Shown: positions 8,208-17,475, counted from the first letter of the stretch. The stretch is 44,010 nt of DNA from JACCZX01 sp963786295 (GCA_963786295.1 CAWAYV010000048.1:1-44010); one strand, 5' to 3'. Notes: generated by a model not told the origin, from the letters alone. Program-made: numbers and translations.

Positions 8208-10114
8208 TAGGGTCTTTGAACAGACCCTAACAACATCGAATTCATGCGCTTGACGAAATCGGCCGGGTTATCGAGCTGTCCACCTTCAGCCAGTACAGCT
8301 TGATCGAGCAACAGTGCCGACCACTCGGGCAATTGCTTGTCCCCAGGTTTAAGCCGCTGCACGAGCGGATGATGCGGATTGAGCTCGAGAATCGGCTTCA
8401 TTGTCGGTGCATTCTGACCGGCCGCTTTCAGTAAGCGCTGCAGATGCTGGCTCATTGCGTGTTCGTCGGCGACCACGCACGCCGGCGAATCCGTCAAGCG
8501 CAGCGTTACGCGAACATCCTTGACGCGCTCGCCCAGCGCCGCTTTCACAGCTTCGACCAGGTCCTTGCTCTGCTCGACCACCTTGCGCTGCTCTTCTTTT
8601 TCTTGCGCATCGGCAAGCTCGCCGAGATCCAGATCCCCCTTCGCGACCGACACCAGCTCCTTGCCCTCGAACTCGCTTAGAAACGACAACATCCATTCAT
8701 CGACCCGATCGGTCAGGATCAGCACCTCAACTTCCTTGCGGCGAAACACTTCGAGATGCGGGCTTGCCTTGCCGGCGTCGAGCGAATCGGCGGTGACGTA
8801 ATAAATCGCTTTCTGCTTGTCCTTCATGCGACTGACGTAATCGCCGAGCGACACGCTTTGCTCATCAGCTGTCGTCGACGCGAATCGCAATAGCTTCGCG
8901 ATCCGCTCGCGGTTCACTGCGTCTTCGCCAACCCCCTCCTTCAGCACTTGGCCGAACTCTCTCCAGAACGTGGCGTACTTGTCCTTCTGGTTTTCGGCAA
9001 GGTCTTCCAGCATGCCAAGCACGCGTTTGGTCGAGCCCTCGCGGATTGCCTTTACATCACGGCTTTGCTGCAGAATTTCGCGTGAGACATTCAGCGGCAG
9101 GTCCGACGAATCGATCACGCCACGCACGAAGCGCAGGTACGCGGGCAACAAATCGCCCGCGTCTTCCATGATGAACACGCGCTTGACATACAACTTCAAA
9201 CCGTGCCGCTGCTGGCGATCCCATAGATCGAACGGCGCGTGCTCCGGCAGGTACAGCAGTTGGATGTATTCGATTCGTCCTTCGACGCGATTGTGTGTCC
9301 AGGCAAGCGGGTCGCTGAAGTCGTGCGATACGTGCTTATAGAACTCGCGGTACTGCTCGTCGGTGATGTCCGCTTTGGCGCGCGCCCACAGCGCGCTCGC
9401 CTGATTGACCGTCTCGAGCTCGTCGGTTAGCCGATACTCGTTCTTGTCTTTGTCCCATACTTCTTTGCGCATCCGAATCGGCAACGAAATGTGATCCGAG
9501 TAGTGCGTGAGCACCGATCTCAACTTCCCGGCGGCGAGAAACTCGTCTTCGCCTTCGCGCAGATGCAGCGTGACATCGGTGCCGGACTCGGGGCGGGAGG
9601 CGGGCTCGATCGTGAATTCGCCGCCACCGTCGCTTTCCCAGCGGATCGCCGAAGCCGCGTCTTGGCCGGCGCGACGTGATAAGACCGTGACGCGGTCAGC
9701 CACGATAAAGCTCGAATAAAAGCCAACGCCAAATTGCCCGATCAGCTGCGCGTCCTTTTGCTGATCACCCGAAAGCTGCGCAAAGAACTCGCGCGTGCCG
9801 GACTTGGCAATCGTTCCCAGATGCTCGATCGTATCGGTGCGCGACATGCCAATGCCATTGTCAGACACCGTGATCGTGCGTGCGGCCTTGTCGAAAGACA
9901 CGATGATGCCGAGTTCAGCATGACCTTCGAGCAATGCCGGCTGCGACATCGCTTCGAAGCGCAACCTGTCGCAGGCGTCGGAAGCATTGCTAATCAATTC
10001 GCGTAAAAAGATTTCCTTGTTGCTGTATAGCGAGTGAATCATCAGCTGCAGCAACTGTTTGACTTCGGCTTGAAAGCCCAGAGTTTCCTTAGTGGAGGTG
10101 TCTTGCGTTTGCAT
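8207..10114 (-). CDS. htpG: Chaperone protein HtpG (bacterial Hsp90)
   Basis: 635-residue cytosolic Hsp90 chaperone, the usual length. The N-terminal GHKL ATPase domain has FLRELISNASDA (catalytic Glu and Mg-binding Asn, about residues 39-50), DNGIGM and GQFGVGFYSSF. The middle domain carries the conserved NVSREILQQ segment near residue 343, and the C-terminal dimerisation domain ends in helices. The start ATG is 30 bases after the stop of the upstream small gene. I looked for a sigma-32 promoter and did not find a convincing one, so heat-shock control is not shown here. The downstream glycosylase gene is coupled through TAATG. Confidence 0.98.
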   Translation of the reverse strand: MQTQDTSTKETLGFQAEVKQLLQLMIHSLYSNKEIFLRELISNASDACDRLRFEAMSQPALLEGHAELGIIVSFDKAARTITVSDNGIGMSRTDTIEHLGTIAKSGTREFFAQLSGDQQKDAQLIGQFGVGFYSSFIVADRVTVLSRRAGQDAASAIRWESDGGGEFTIEPASRPESGTDVTLHLREGEDEFLAAGKLRSVLTHYSDHISLPIRMRKEVWDKDKNEYRLTDELETVNQASALWARAKADITDEQYREFYKHVSHDFSDPLAWTHNRVEGRIEYIQLLYLPEHAPFDLWDRQQRHGLKLYVKRVFIMEDAGDLLPAYLRFVRGVIDSSDLPLNVSREILQQSRDVKAIREGSTKRVLGMLEDLAENQKDKYATFWREFGQVLKEGVGEDAVNRERIAKLLRFASTTADEQSVSLGDYVSRMKDKQKAIYYVTADSLDAGKASPHLEVFRRKEVEVLILTDRVDEWMLSFLSEFEGKELVSVAKGDLDLGELADAQEKEEQRKVVEQSKDLVEAVKAALGERVKDVRVTLRLTDSPACVVADEHAMSQHLQRLLKAAGQNAPTMKPILELNPHHPLVQRLKPGDKQLPEWSALLLDQAVLAEGGQLDNPADFVKRMNSMLLGSVQRP

Positions 10115-10144
10115 GGTGATCGCGAGTTAAGACCAAGGACACGA

Positions 10145-10483
10145 TTATCGCGCGAGCGGCTCCTTCAAGGCACGCGGCGAGACCGTTGCGAACAACGTGT
10201 CCCACTCGACGTGTCGCCCGGAAGGAGCAGGCCGAGTGCCGCCAAAGTGTTCGTCCAGTAGGTGCAGTTCCGAGACCTTGGACAGAACGGCCCAGCGCCA
10301 ACCGATCGGCCGGCCCGATCGGCTTTCGCCGCCGACTTGATAGAAGAACAAGCGCGGCTCGCCGTCGATCAAACCGTAGTCGTGCGGCTCGCCCAACCGC
10401 GGCCGTCCATCGAGAATGAATGCGACCAGGCGCCGCTCACGAATCGCGGTCTTAAGCAGCTTGTCGAAATCCGCAGAGAGCAT
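10145..10483 (-). CDS. Conserved hypothetical protein, possibly WYL-like fold
   Basis: 112 residues, soluble, no signal peptide. I do not recognise a named family. The layout (basic N-terminal helix, then ERRLVAFILDGRPR, a central GEPRLFFYQVGG and GWRWAVLSKVSEL strands) looks like a short beta-barrel of the WYL/SH3 kind, a resemblance by eye only. It is 26 bases after the MdlB-like gene and 30 bases before htpG on the same strand, so it is probably cotranscribed with one or both. Codon use and composition match the neighbours, which supports a real gene. Confidence 0.72.
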   Translation of the reverse strand: MLSADFDKLLKTAIRERRLVAFILDGRPRLGEPHDYGLIDGEPRLFFYQVGGESRSGRPIGWRWAVLSKVSELHLLDEHFGGTRPAPSGRHVEWDTLFATVSPRALKEPLAR

Positions 10484-10509
10484 GCGGCTTCAAGTTACGT
10501 GGGTCCGGC

Positions 10510-12414
10510 TCAGTCGGCAATCTGCTGCAGCAGATACAGCCGCTGATAGATCCCGCCATCGATCGCCATCAATTGATCGTGCGTGCCTTGCTCAGCCAGG
10601 CGGCCGTGATTGAGCACGAAGATTCGATCGGCAGCGCGGATAGTGGAGAGCCTGTGTGCGATCGCGATGACTGTGGTCTTTCCGTGCAGCAGCGATAACG
10701 CCTGCGCGACCTGCCGCTCGGTGTCGCTGTCGATACGCGACGTTGCTTCGTCGAGGAACAGCACGCGCGGCTCGCCGGCCAGTGCGCGCGCGACCGCGAT
10801 CAGTTGTTTCTGCCCCGAGGATAACCGCGCTCCACCTTCGCCGAGCGGCGTGTCGTATCCCTGCTCGAGCGCGGCAATAAATCCGTGCGCATTGGCGGCG
10901 CGCGCCGCGGCCTTGATCTGCATTAGCGGCAGGTTGCGCCCCATTTCGATGTTCTCGCGCGCGCTCGCGGCCAGAAGAAACGGCTCCTGCGGCACCAAAC
11001 CGACGTCGGCGCGGAAGTGTTCGTCGCCGATCGTGGCTAGCGGAATGCCGTCGATTTCGAGACGGCCTGCCTGCGGCACGTAGAAGCGCAGCAACAGTGA
11101 CAACAACGTCGATTTTCCGCTGCCAGTATGGCCGACGATTCCCACAAAACTACCCGCTGGCACATCGATGCTGACATCGTGCAGCACCGGGACCTGTGGG
11201 TCATAGCCGAAGCTGACATCGATCAGTTGCACGTGACCACGACCGACGCGCCGTTCGTGCGTCACACGCTGCGACTCGCCCTCGTCAAGCAGCGTATTGA
11301 CACGGGACGCTGCCACCAGCGCCTGTTGCAGCAACGAAAACTGCATCGTGATCGAGATCAGCGGCTCGACCACACGCGCAACGTAGGTGATGAATGCGTA
11401 CAGCAGCCCGATTTCGAGCGCGCCGAGCGATTGCATGCCGAACGTGGCAATGATTGCGACGATCAGCAAGATGTTCAGCATGTCGAGCGCGGGCCGCAGC
11501 AGCCATGCGTTGGCGCGCACCTCACCCAACCGCGCCCTGTAGTGCTCGCGATTGGTGTTCGCAAACCGCGCGGCAAAGCGTCGGGCGGAACCGGTCGCCT
11601 GTAGCACGCTCATACCGGCGATGCTTTCGCCCATCTGCGCGTTAATGTCGCTGCGCAATTCCCGCGAGCGCATCACCGCATGCGCCGAAAGGCGCTGGTA
11701 GCCGATCACGATCCCCACCGTCGCCGGAATCAACGTCAGCACGATCAGCATCAGGCGCCAATCGAGCCATGCCATCGCGACGACGGCGCCGATCAGCACT
11801 GTTACACCCTGCAGCATCTCGAACAGCACCTGCACATACAGCTGCCGAATCTGCTCGGTGTCATTGGTAATGCGACTGACCAGCTGACCCGTGATCGCCC
11901 TATCGAAAAACGCCATCGGCAGGCGCAGCACGTGGTTGTAGACGCTCTCGCGCAGGCGACGCACCGACCGCATCGCGACTGCTGCCAATCGAACCAGTTG
12001 AAAGTATCGCAACGCGCTCGCCACGCCGCCGCTGACGACGATGCCAGCGATCAACAGCGCGACCGGCAGCCATTCGAGCCGGCGCGGCAGCAAGTACTCG
12101 TCGATGAAGAGCTTGCCGAAAATCGGCCCCAACGCTTCCAGCCCGCCGGCCACCAGCATCAATGCGCTCGCTAACGCCAGCTGCCTGCGGTCGGGCCGTG
12201 CGGCGCGCCATAACAGAGCAAACGCCTGCCGACGCTCGTCATGCCGGACCGGGCGCAGATCCGGATGTTCGATCGATGCGGTCGCCGCACTCATGCGGTG
12301 CACCCGGGCGCTTCGCGCCGTCCCGCCAAGCGGGCTCATTTGCTCCCTCGCGCAAGGCGCAGTCCCTTCAAGAGGGACTGCGCTCTGCTTCGGGCGGCCG
12401 TGCGGTGAGCTCAT
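10510..12414 (-). CDS. MdlB-like ABC exporter half-transporter (permease-ATPase)
   Basis: Half-transporter with six membrane helices followed by a nucleotide-binding domain. Walker A is GHTGSGKST, the signature is LSSGQ (not LSGGQ), and Walker B LFLDEATSRID keeps the catalytic Glu. It should form a heterodimer with the gene just upstream, as in E. coli MdlA/MdlB. The ATG at 12414 overlaps the upstream stop as ATGA and gives 634 residues. The first 40 codons are low-complexity and are encoded by a palindrome-rich insertion (see 12290-12416). A second in-frame ATG at 12294 gives 594 residues, the length usual for the family, and is probably the ancestral start. Substrate unknown; relatives export drugs or lipids. 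Confidence 0.93.
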   Translation of the reverse strand: MSSPHGRPKQSAVPLEGTAPCAREQMSPLGGTARSARVHRMSAATASIEHPDLRPVRHDERRQAFALLWRAARPDRRQLALASALMLVAGGLEALGPIFGKLFIDEYLLPRRLEWLPVALLIAGIVVSGGVASALRYFQLVRLAAVAMRSVRRLRESVYNHVLRLPMAFFDRAITGQLVSRITNDTEQIRQLYVQVLFEMLQGVTVLIGAVVAMAWLDWRLMLIVLTLIPATVGIVIGYQRLSAHAVMRSRELRSDINAQMGESIAGMSVLQATGSARRFAARFANTNREHYRARLGEVRANAWLLRPALDMLNILLIVAIIATFGMQSLGALEIGLLYAFITYVARVVEPLISITMQFSLLQQALVAASRVNTLLDEGESQRVTHERRVGRGHVQLIDVSFGYDPQVPVLHDVSIDVPAGSFVGIVGHTGSGKSTLLSLLLRFYVPQAGRLEIDGIPLATIGDEHFRADVGLVPQEPFLLAASARENIEMGRNLPLMQIKAAARAANAHGFIAALEQGYDTPLGEGGARLSSGQKQLIAVARALAGEPRVLFLDEATSRIDSDTERQVAQALSLLHGKTTVIAIAHRLSTIRAADRIFVLNHGRLAEQGTHDQLMAIDGGIYQRLYLLQQIAD

Positions 12415-12416
12415 GC
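12290..12416. repeat. Palindrome-rich element flanked by 7-bp direct repeat at the mdlA/mdlB-like junction
   Basis: A 113-bp segment (12297-12409) is bounded by the direct repeat CTCATGC at 12290-12296 and 12410-12416, as expected for a target-site duplication. Inside are three hairpins: GCGCAGTCCC with GGGACTGCGC (12357-12366 and 12374-12383, 10-bp perfect stem), CCCGC with GCGGG, and GGCG with CGCC around a CTTCG loop. Segment plus one repeat is 120 bp, so the downstream frame stays open. Each copy of the repeat contains an ATG-AG start context on the minus strand. No transposase is present. It resembles a REP or MITE-type element; I cannot name the family. Confidence 0.6.
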
Positions 12417-14168
12417 AGCTTCCAGACTGGCTTCCAGTTGTTGATAGCGCCACTGCGCCGCGTACCAGCCGTCGATGCTCAGCAACTGATCGTGCGAGCC
12501 ACGCTCGACGACGCGTCCCGCTTTCAGCACGATGATCATGTCGGCATCAGCAACGGCCGACAGGCGATGGCTGACGATGATCGCGGTGCGCGGGCGGTTG
12601 CCCTGCAACTCACCTCGCAGATGCGACAGGATTTGCGTTTCGGTGCCAGTGTCGACGGCCGACAGCGCATCGTCCAGCAGCAACAGCGGCTTTTCGGTCA
12701 ACAGCGAGCGCGCGATCGCCACCCTCTGGCGCTGCCCGCCGGAAAGCGTGATGCCGCGTTCGCCTACCATCGTCTCGTAACCGTGTGGAAACCGCGCGAT
12801 GTCGTCGTGCAACGCGGCCAGTTCAGCGGCATGTTCGATCTCCATGCGCGTCGCGTTGCTGCGCGCAAGTGCGATGTTCTCCGCCAGCGTCGCCGAGAAC
12901 AAGAACGGCTCCTGCGGCACCCAACTGATCGCACCGCGCAACGCGTCGAGCGTGTAGTCCTCGATCGGGTGCCCACCCCAGGTGATCCGTCCGCCCTCTG
13001 CCGCGTAGTGCCGCAACAGCAGCGCCAGCAGCGTCGACTTCCCCGATCCCGTCGGACCGACGATCCCCAGTGTCTGCCCCGCGCTCAAATCGAATGACAC
13101 GTCGACAACCGCGGGCGCGGCGTCTGATCGATAGCTGAATGTCACTGCCTCAAACCGTAGCGCGCCGGGTGCCAGCTCAGCGAAGGTGCCATCGTCCAAC
13201 ACTGACAGCGGCTCGAGCAGTGTCGGCTGCAGCCGCGTCCATCCCGCCTTGCCGCGCTCGATCAGCGACAACACCCAGCCGGCGGCAAACATCGGCCAGA
13301 TCAGCTGCGACAGATACATCGCAAAACTGGTCAGCTCGCCGACGGTCAGTTGCTGCTGCCACACGAGCCAGCCACCGACACCGAGAGTCAAAGCTGTCGC
13401 TGCAGTCAGCGTCAATCCCACCGCAGGCTCATAGGCGGCTTCCCACTTCAACGCGCTGAAATTGGCGTCGGCCGCTGCGGCGGCGCGCTCGGAGAAATCG
13501 CGCGCGGCATGTCCCTCAAGGCCGAGCGCGCGCAGTGTGCGCACGCCGGCGATCGTCTCTTGCACGTGATCGTTCAGATTCGAGAACCGATCAAGCGAGT
13601 CGCGCCAGGCGGTGTGCACATGCCGCGAAATGAACCAAAATGCAATCGCCATCAGCGGAAACGGCAGCAGCGCGATCAAAGCCAGCCGCCAATCGATGCC
13701 GAGCGCCATCATTGCGATAACCAAGATCAGGGTCAGTGTGCCGTCAAACCCGGCCAAAAATGCCTCGCCTGCCGCCATCTCGATCGAATCGACATCGTTC
13801 GTCGCGCGCGCCATCAAGTCGCCGGTGCGACTGCGATTGAAAAACGGCGGGCCTTGCAGCGTGAGCCGATCGTAAAGGCGCGTGCGAAGCTCAACACCGA
13901 GTTGATATGCGGCGGCGAACAGCTGCAGCCGCCAGCCCACGCGCAGCAGATAGATCACCGCCCCCATGATCACAAGCAACAACAGCTCGCGCGCCAACGC
14001 GGCACCTTGCAGTGTGCCCGCGACCAGCGCATCGACCGCTTGCCCCACTACGCGCGGAACCCACACCGTCAGCACCGCGATGCCGATCAGCATTAGCGCC
14101 GACGCGATATAGGCGCGCCAGTGGCGCACGACGAACGTGCCGATCAGTTGATAGAGGGATTGAGACAC
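12411..14168 (-). CDS. MdlA-like ABC exporter half-transporter (permease-ATPase)
   Basis: Partner of the MdlB-like gene: an N-terminal six-helix domain, then a nucleotide-binding domain with Walker A GPTGSGKST (about residue 371), signature LSGGQRQR and Walker B LLLLDDALSAVD. The residue after the Walker B Asp is Asp, not Glu, as in E. coli MdlA, so the site formed with the partner's LSSGQ is probably the catalytically weak one of an asymmetric heterodimer. I chose the GTG at 14168 (585 residues, starting near SQSLYQLIG) because it matches family length; the frame is open to an ATG at 14270, but that extension is low-complexity. The stop overlaps the MdlB-like start by ATGA. Confidence 0.92.
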   Translation of the reverse strand: MSQSLYQLIGTFVVRHWRAYIASALMLIGIAVLTVWVPRVVGQAVDALVAGTLQGAALARELLLLVIMGAVIYLLRVGWRLQLFAAAYQLGVELRTRLYDRLTLQGPPFFNRSRTGDLMARATNDVDSIEMAAGEAFLAGFDGTLTLILVIAMMALGIDWRLALIALLPFPLMAIAFWFISRHVHTAWRDSLDRFSNLNDHVQETIAGVRTLRALGLEGHAARDFSERAAAAADANFSALKWEAAYEPAVGLTLTAATALTLGVGGWLVWQQQLTVGELTSFAMYLSQLIWPMFAAGWVLSLIERGKAGWTRLQPTLLEPLSVLDDGTFAELAPGALRFEAVTFSYRSDAAPAVVDVSFDLSAGQTLGIVGPTGSGKSTLLALLLRHYAAEGGRITWGGHPIEDYTLDALRGAISWVPQEPFLFSATLAENIALARSNATRMEIEHAAELAALHDDIARFPHGYETMVGERGITLSGGQRQRVAIARSLLTEKPLLLLDDALSAVDTGTETQILSHLRGELQGNRPRTAIIVSHRLSAVADADMIIVLKAGRVVERGSHDQLLSIDGWYAAQWRYQQLEASLEAA

Positions 14169-14314
14169 GAGAGCAGGCGAATTACGAGCGAGCGATTGTA
14201 GGGGCCGACGTGTGACGCTTCGCCCACTCGCGGGATCACCGAGATCCCACGCGGGCTTAGCAACCACCACGCGTCGGCAACGCGACTGTGATTGTCAGCG
14301 AGGGAGCGCAGCCG

Positions 14315-14782
14315 CTATAGCGCAGCGCGACCGATCGTCGCGATCGCGATCGTGACGAAACCGAGGACGAGGTTGATCAACACCATCTTGCGCACCAGGT
14401 CGAGATTCGCGCCGGCAGCCGTCCAGTCGGCGACCATTACTGCCGCGCGCATGCGCTTGAACGGCGCGAATCGAATGTGCAGATAAAGCGCCATCATTAC
14501 CAACCCGACCGCGAGCATCAGATGGACCGAGAGATGCGCATTTCTGAAACCGCCGCTGACCAAGATCATCGCCACCCCGCTCGCAAGCACCACGACGATC
14601 GCGAGCGCAGCCCATGACATGAAGCGACCCAGCGTCGACGAGAGAAACGTCAATCGGACCGGCGGCTCCTGCAGCCGCGCGGCGGACGGCCGCACTGCAA
14701 AGTGCAGAACGAACATGCCGCCGACCCAGACGACGACGCCGAGGACGTGCGCAAACAGCAGAGTCGTGTAGACGATTCTCAT
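14315..14782 (-). CDS. CopD-like four-helix membrane protein
   Basis: 155-residue integral membrane protein with four predicted helices: about residues 5-28 (FAHVLGVVVWVGGMFVLHF), 52-73, 83-105 and 128-150. The His residues in the first helix and the short basic loops fit the CopD/DUF2269-type family often annotated as copper resistance D or as an uncharacterised membrane protein. The start ATG is 6 bases after the parC stop, so it is probably the last gene of the parC transcript. No metal-binding cluster beyond the helix-1 histidines is visible, so a copper role is an annotation convention, not shown here. Confidence 0.8.
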   Translation of the reverse strand: MRIVYTTLLFAHVLGVVVWVGGMFVLHFAVRPSAARLQEPPVRLTFLSSTLGRFMSWAALAIVVVLASGVAMILVSGGFRNAHLSVHLMLAVGLVMMALYLHIRFAPFKRMRAAVMVADWTAAGANLDLVRKMVLINLVLGFVTIAIATIGRAAL

Positions 14783-14788
14783 GGTTCT

Positions 14789-17143
14789 CTATCCAGATTC
14801 AATTTCGGGCTTGTCCGCTTTGCGCAAATTAAACGGCGGTTTCAGTTTGGAGCCGACCAGCTTGCCCTTGCGAGCACGGTGACCGCGCTGTGCTTCCAAC
14901 GCCGCGCCGATCAGCTGCACTTCAACCGGCTTGCCCGCCGTGCCTTTAGTCGCAGCGAGGATCGCGCCGCTTTCTGAAATCGGCATCGCTGCGAGCAACT
15001 TCTCGCCGTCGTCCAGGTCCATCAACGTCACCCCGCGCCCACCCCCTGATAACGATTTCAACTCGGCAGCGTCGAATACGAGTACGCGGCCACGCTCCGA
15101 CAGGCAGGCGATGAAGCGATCGGTTGCAGCATCGGCCGAGTGCGGGCGCAACGGCTCGGCTCCCGGATCGACATTGATGAACTGTTTGCCTGCGCGCTGC
15201 CGCGACAACATATCTCCGAGCGTCGCCGCAAAACCGAAGCCGTTGGTCGTCGCCAAAAGTATCGGCAGCGAGGGAGATCCGGCGACATAAGCGACCAGCC
15301 GCGTATCCGGCGCGAGATCGATCAGCGACGTCGCTGGCGCACCGTCACCACGGGCCGACGGCAACAGCGAAACGGGAATCGTGTAGACGCGGCCGTTGCT
15401 GCCGATCGCAATCAGCGAGTCGACCGTGCGACATTCGAACGCGCCATATAACGCATCACCCGTCTTAAAGGTGAACTGTGCCGGGTCATGCCCATGACCC
15501 GTGCGCGCGCGCACGAAGCCGTTTTCTGACACGATGACAGTGATCGGCTCGTCGCTCACTTTCAATTCAACCGTAGCGCGCTCGGCGGTTTCGATCAGCG
15601 TACGGCGAGCATCCTTCTCTCCGTACTTCTTCGCGTCGTCTTCGATTTCCTTGCCGACCAGCTTGCGCAACGCGGCATCCGATCCGAGCAGCTTGCCGAG
15701 CGCCGACTGTTCCTTGCGCAACTCCGCGAGCTCCTGTTCGATGCGGAATCCTTCGAGCCGCGCCAATTGGCGCAGTCGCAATTCGAGAATGTCGTCGGCC
15801 TGGCGCTCCGATAGCTTGAACGCCTTTATCAAATCCGGCTTCGGCTCATCGGAATTGCGAATCAGCTTGACCACCTTGTCGATCGACAGCAGTACCAGTT
15901 GCCGGCCTTCGAGAATGTGAATCCGGTCGTCAACTCTCTGCAGGCGATGCTGCGAGCGCCGGCGCACGGTGGCGATGCGAAACTCGATCCACTCGAGCAG
16001 CACTTCTGTCAGCGGCTTGCAGCGCGGCCGGCCATCGCCACCGATCATCACCAGGTTGATCGGCGCGTTGCCCTCCATGCTGGTATGCGCGAGCAGCGTA
16101 CGCGTGAACTCGTCGCGATCGATCTTCGATGTGCGCGGCTCGAATACCAGCCGCACCGCGGCGTCCTTGCCCGACTCATCGCGCACTGTGTCGAGTACTG
16201 ACAGCACCAGTTGCTTCATCTGCTGCTGCTCGGCACTCAGCGCTTTTTTGCCGGCACGAATCTTCGGATTGGTCAGCTCCTCGATCTCTTCGAGCACGCG
16301 CTGCGCCGATGCACCGGGCGGCAGCTCGGTCGCGACCAGCTGCCATTGGCCGCGCGCCAGCTCTTCGAACTCGAACCGCGCGCGCACCTTGACGCTGCCG
16401 CGGCCGCTGGCGTACACGTCCCGAATATCGCCGCGCGACGAGATGATCTGGCCGCCGCCTGGGAAGTCCGGCCCCGGCATCTCGCGCAGCACTTCTTCGA
16501 GCTTCGCTTTCGGGTTTTTCAACAGCAGCAGCGTGGCCGCCGCGACTTCGCGCAAGTGATGCGATGGAATCTCAGTGGCCATGCCGACCGCGATGCCCGA
16601 CGCGCCATTTAGCAACACGAAGGGAAGCCGTGCCGGCAACAGTCGAGGCTCCTGTGTCGAGCCGTCGTAGTTGGGCATGAAGTCGACGGTGCCTTCGTCG
16701 ATTTCATCGAGCAAAAGGCGCGCAATCGCCGTCAGTCGCGCCTCGGTGTAGCGCATGGCTGCTGCACCGTCGCCGTCGCGACTACCGAAGTTTCCCTGAC
16801 CGTCGATCAGCGGATAGCGCAACGAAAAATCCTGCGCCATGCGCACCATCGCGTCATACGCCGCCTGATCGCCATGCGGGTGATAACGGCCCAGCACATC
16901 ACCCACCACACGCGCCGACTTCACCGGCCGCGCACCCGAGGCAAGGCCCATTGCATTCATCGCGTACAGAATACGTCGCTGCACCGGCTTCTGCCCATCC
17001 GAGCCATCCGGCAGCGCGCGGCCCTTTACAACCGAGATTGCGTAGTCGAGATAAGCCTGCTGCGCAAAGCGCGCCAGCGTCAACGAATCGTCGCCGTCGC
17101 CACCGTCAGCGGAGGCAGGAAAGAGAGTTTGTTGTTCGGCCAT
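14789..17143 (-). CDS. parC: DNA topoisomerase IV subunit A
   Basis: 784-residue DNA-cleaving subunit of topoisomerase IV, which decatenates daughter chromosomes together with ParE. The N-terminal winged-helix domain has RALPDGSDGQKPVQRR, the catalytic Tyr in AAMRYTEARL (about residue 128) and the segment RYHPHGDQAAYDAMV. The quinolone pocket position equivalent to E. coli ParC Ser80 is Gln and the Glu84 equivalent is Asp. The C-terminal beta-pinwheel is short and ends in a basic tail, and I see no clear GyrA box, which supports ParC over GyrA. parE lies upstream on the same strand, separated by a GGDEF-EAL gene and a repeat pair. The start ATG at 17143 gives the expected N-terminus. Confidence 0.95.
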   Translation of the reverse strand: MAEQQTLFPASADGGDGDDSLTLARFAQQAYLDYAISVVKGRALPDGSDGQKPVQRRILYAMNAMGLASGARPVKSARVVGDVLGRYHPHGDQAAYDAMVRMAQDFSLRYPLIDGQGNFGSRDGDGAAAMRYTEARLTAIARLLLDEIDEGTVDFMPNYDGSTQEPRLLPARLPFVLLNGASGIAVGMATEIPSHHLREVAAATLLLLKNPKAKLEEVLREMPGPDFPGGGQIISSRGDIRDVYASGRGSVKVRARFEFEELARGQWQLVATELPPGASAQRVLEEIEELTNPKIRAGKKALSAEQQQMKQLVLSVLDTVRDESGKDAAVRLVFEPRTSKIDRDEFTRTLLAHTSMEGNAPINLVMIGGDGRPRCKPLTEVLLEWIEFRIATVRRRSQHRLQRVDDRIHILEGRQLVLLSIDKVVKLIRNSDEPKPDLIKAFKLSERQADDILELRLRQLARLEGFRIEQELAELRKEQSALGKLLGSDAALRKLVGKEIEDDAKKYGEKDARRTLIETAERATVELKVSDEPITVIVSENGFVRARTGHGHDPAQFTFKTGDALYGAFECRTVDSLIAIGSNGRVYTIPVSLLPSARGDGAPATSLIDLAPDTRLVAYVAGSPSLPILLATTNGFGFAATLGDMLSRQRAGKQFINVDPGAEPLRPHSADAATDRFIACLSERGRVLVFDAAELKSLSGGGRGVTLMDLDDGEKLLAAMPISESGAILAATKGTAGKPVEVQLIGAALEAQRGHRARKGKLVGSKLKPPFNLRKADKPEIESG

Positions 17144-17226
17144 TGAGAGGCGCGAAAGAAGCGCGCCGCGATTCTACTGACTGCAGTGCGGCGCCGGCGT
17201 GAGCCCGATCTTACGTCGTCGTCGCA

Positions 17227-17405
17227 GCGCCAGCGTTTGGCGTAGCGGCGCTGCCTGAGTCGTCGGGCACTAAAGTGCCGACCCTGCGGTACTCACAGCC
17301 GCCGCGGCGAAACTGGGCTAAAGCACATTTCGCCGACTGCCCGGCGTCTGCTCCGCTCCTCGGGCGACGACTCGAAGGCAGCGCCGCTACGCCAAACGCT
17401 GGCGC
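17227..17405. repeat. MITE-like repeat, copy 1, with perfect 30-bp terminal inverted repeats
   Basis: The 179-bp unit begins and ends with a perfect 30-bp inverted repeat (17227-17256 and 17376-17405; outer end GCGCCAGCGTTTGGCGTAGC). The inverted match continues inward with a 2-base gap through GAGTCGTC. A related unit lies in inverted orientation at 17476-17636. Shared internal blocks are exact over 19 bases (17265-17283 with 17590-17608, GGGCACTAAAGTGCCGACC) and 24 bases (17350-17373 with 17498-17521). No transposase and no convincing target duplication are seen. This and its partner fill the gap between parC and the GGDEF-EAL gene. Confidence 0.8.
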
Positions 17406-17475
17406 GGGAAGCAGTGTCAGGTGGAGGGAGGAAAGAAAAAACATCTCGCATGAGGCAGTGCCGCGACAGCAGCGG

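Noticed and set aside
10115..10175. Sigma-32 heat-shock promoter for htpG
   Set aside because: A CTTGAA occurs at the end of the preceding gene, but no CCCCAT-type -10 follows at the right spacing, and the bases are coding.
14789..17143. gyrA instead of parC
   Set aside because: No clear GyrA box, a short C-terminal domain, and a ParE-type gene in the same cluster favour topoisomerase IV, although subunit assignment by eye is not absolute.
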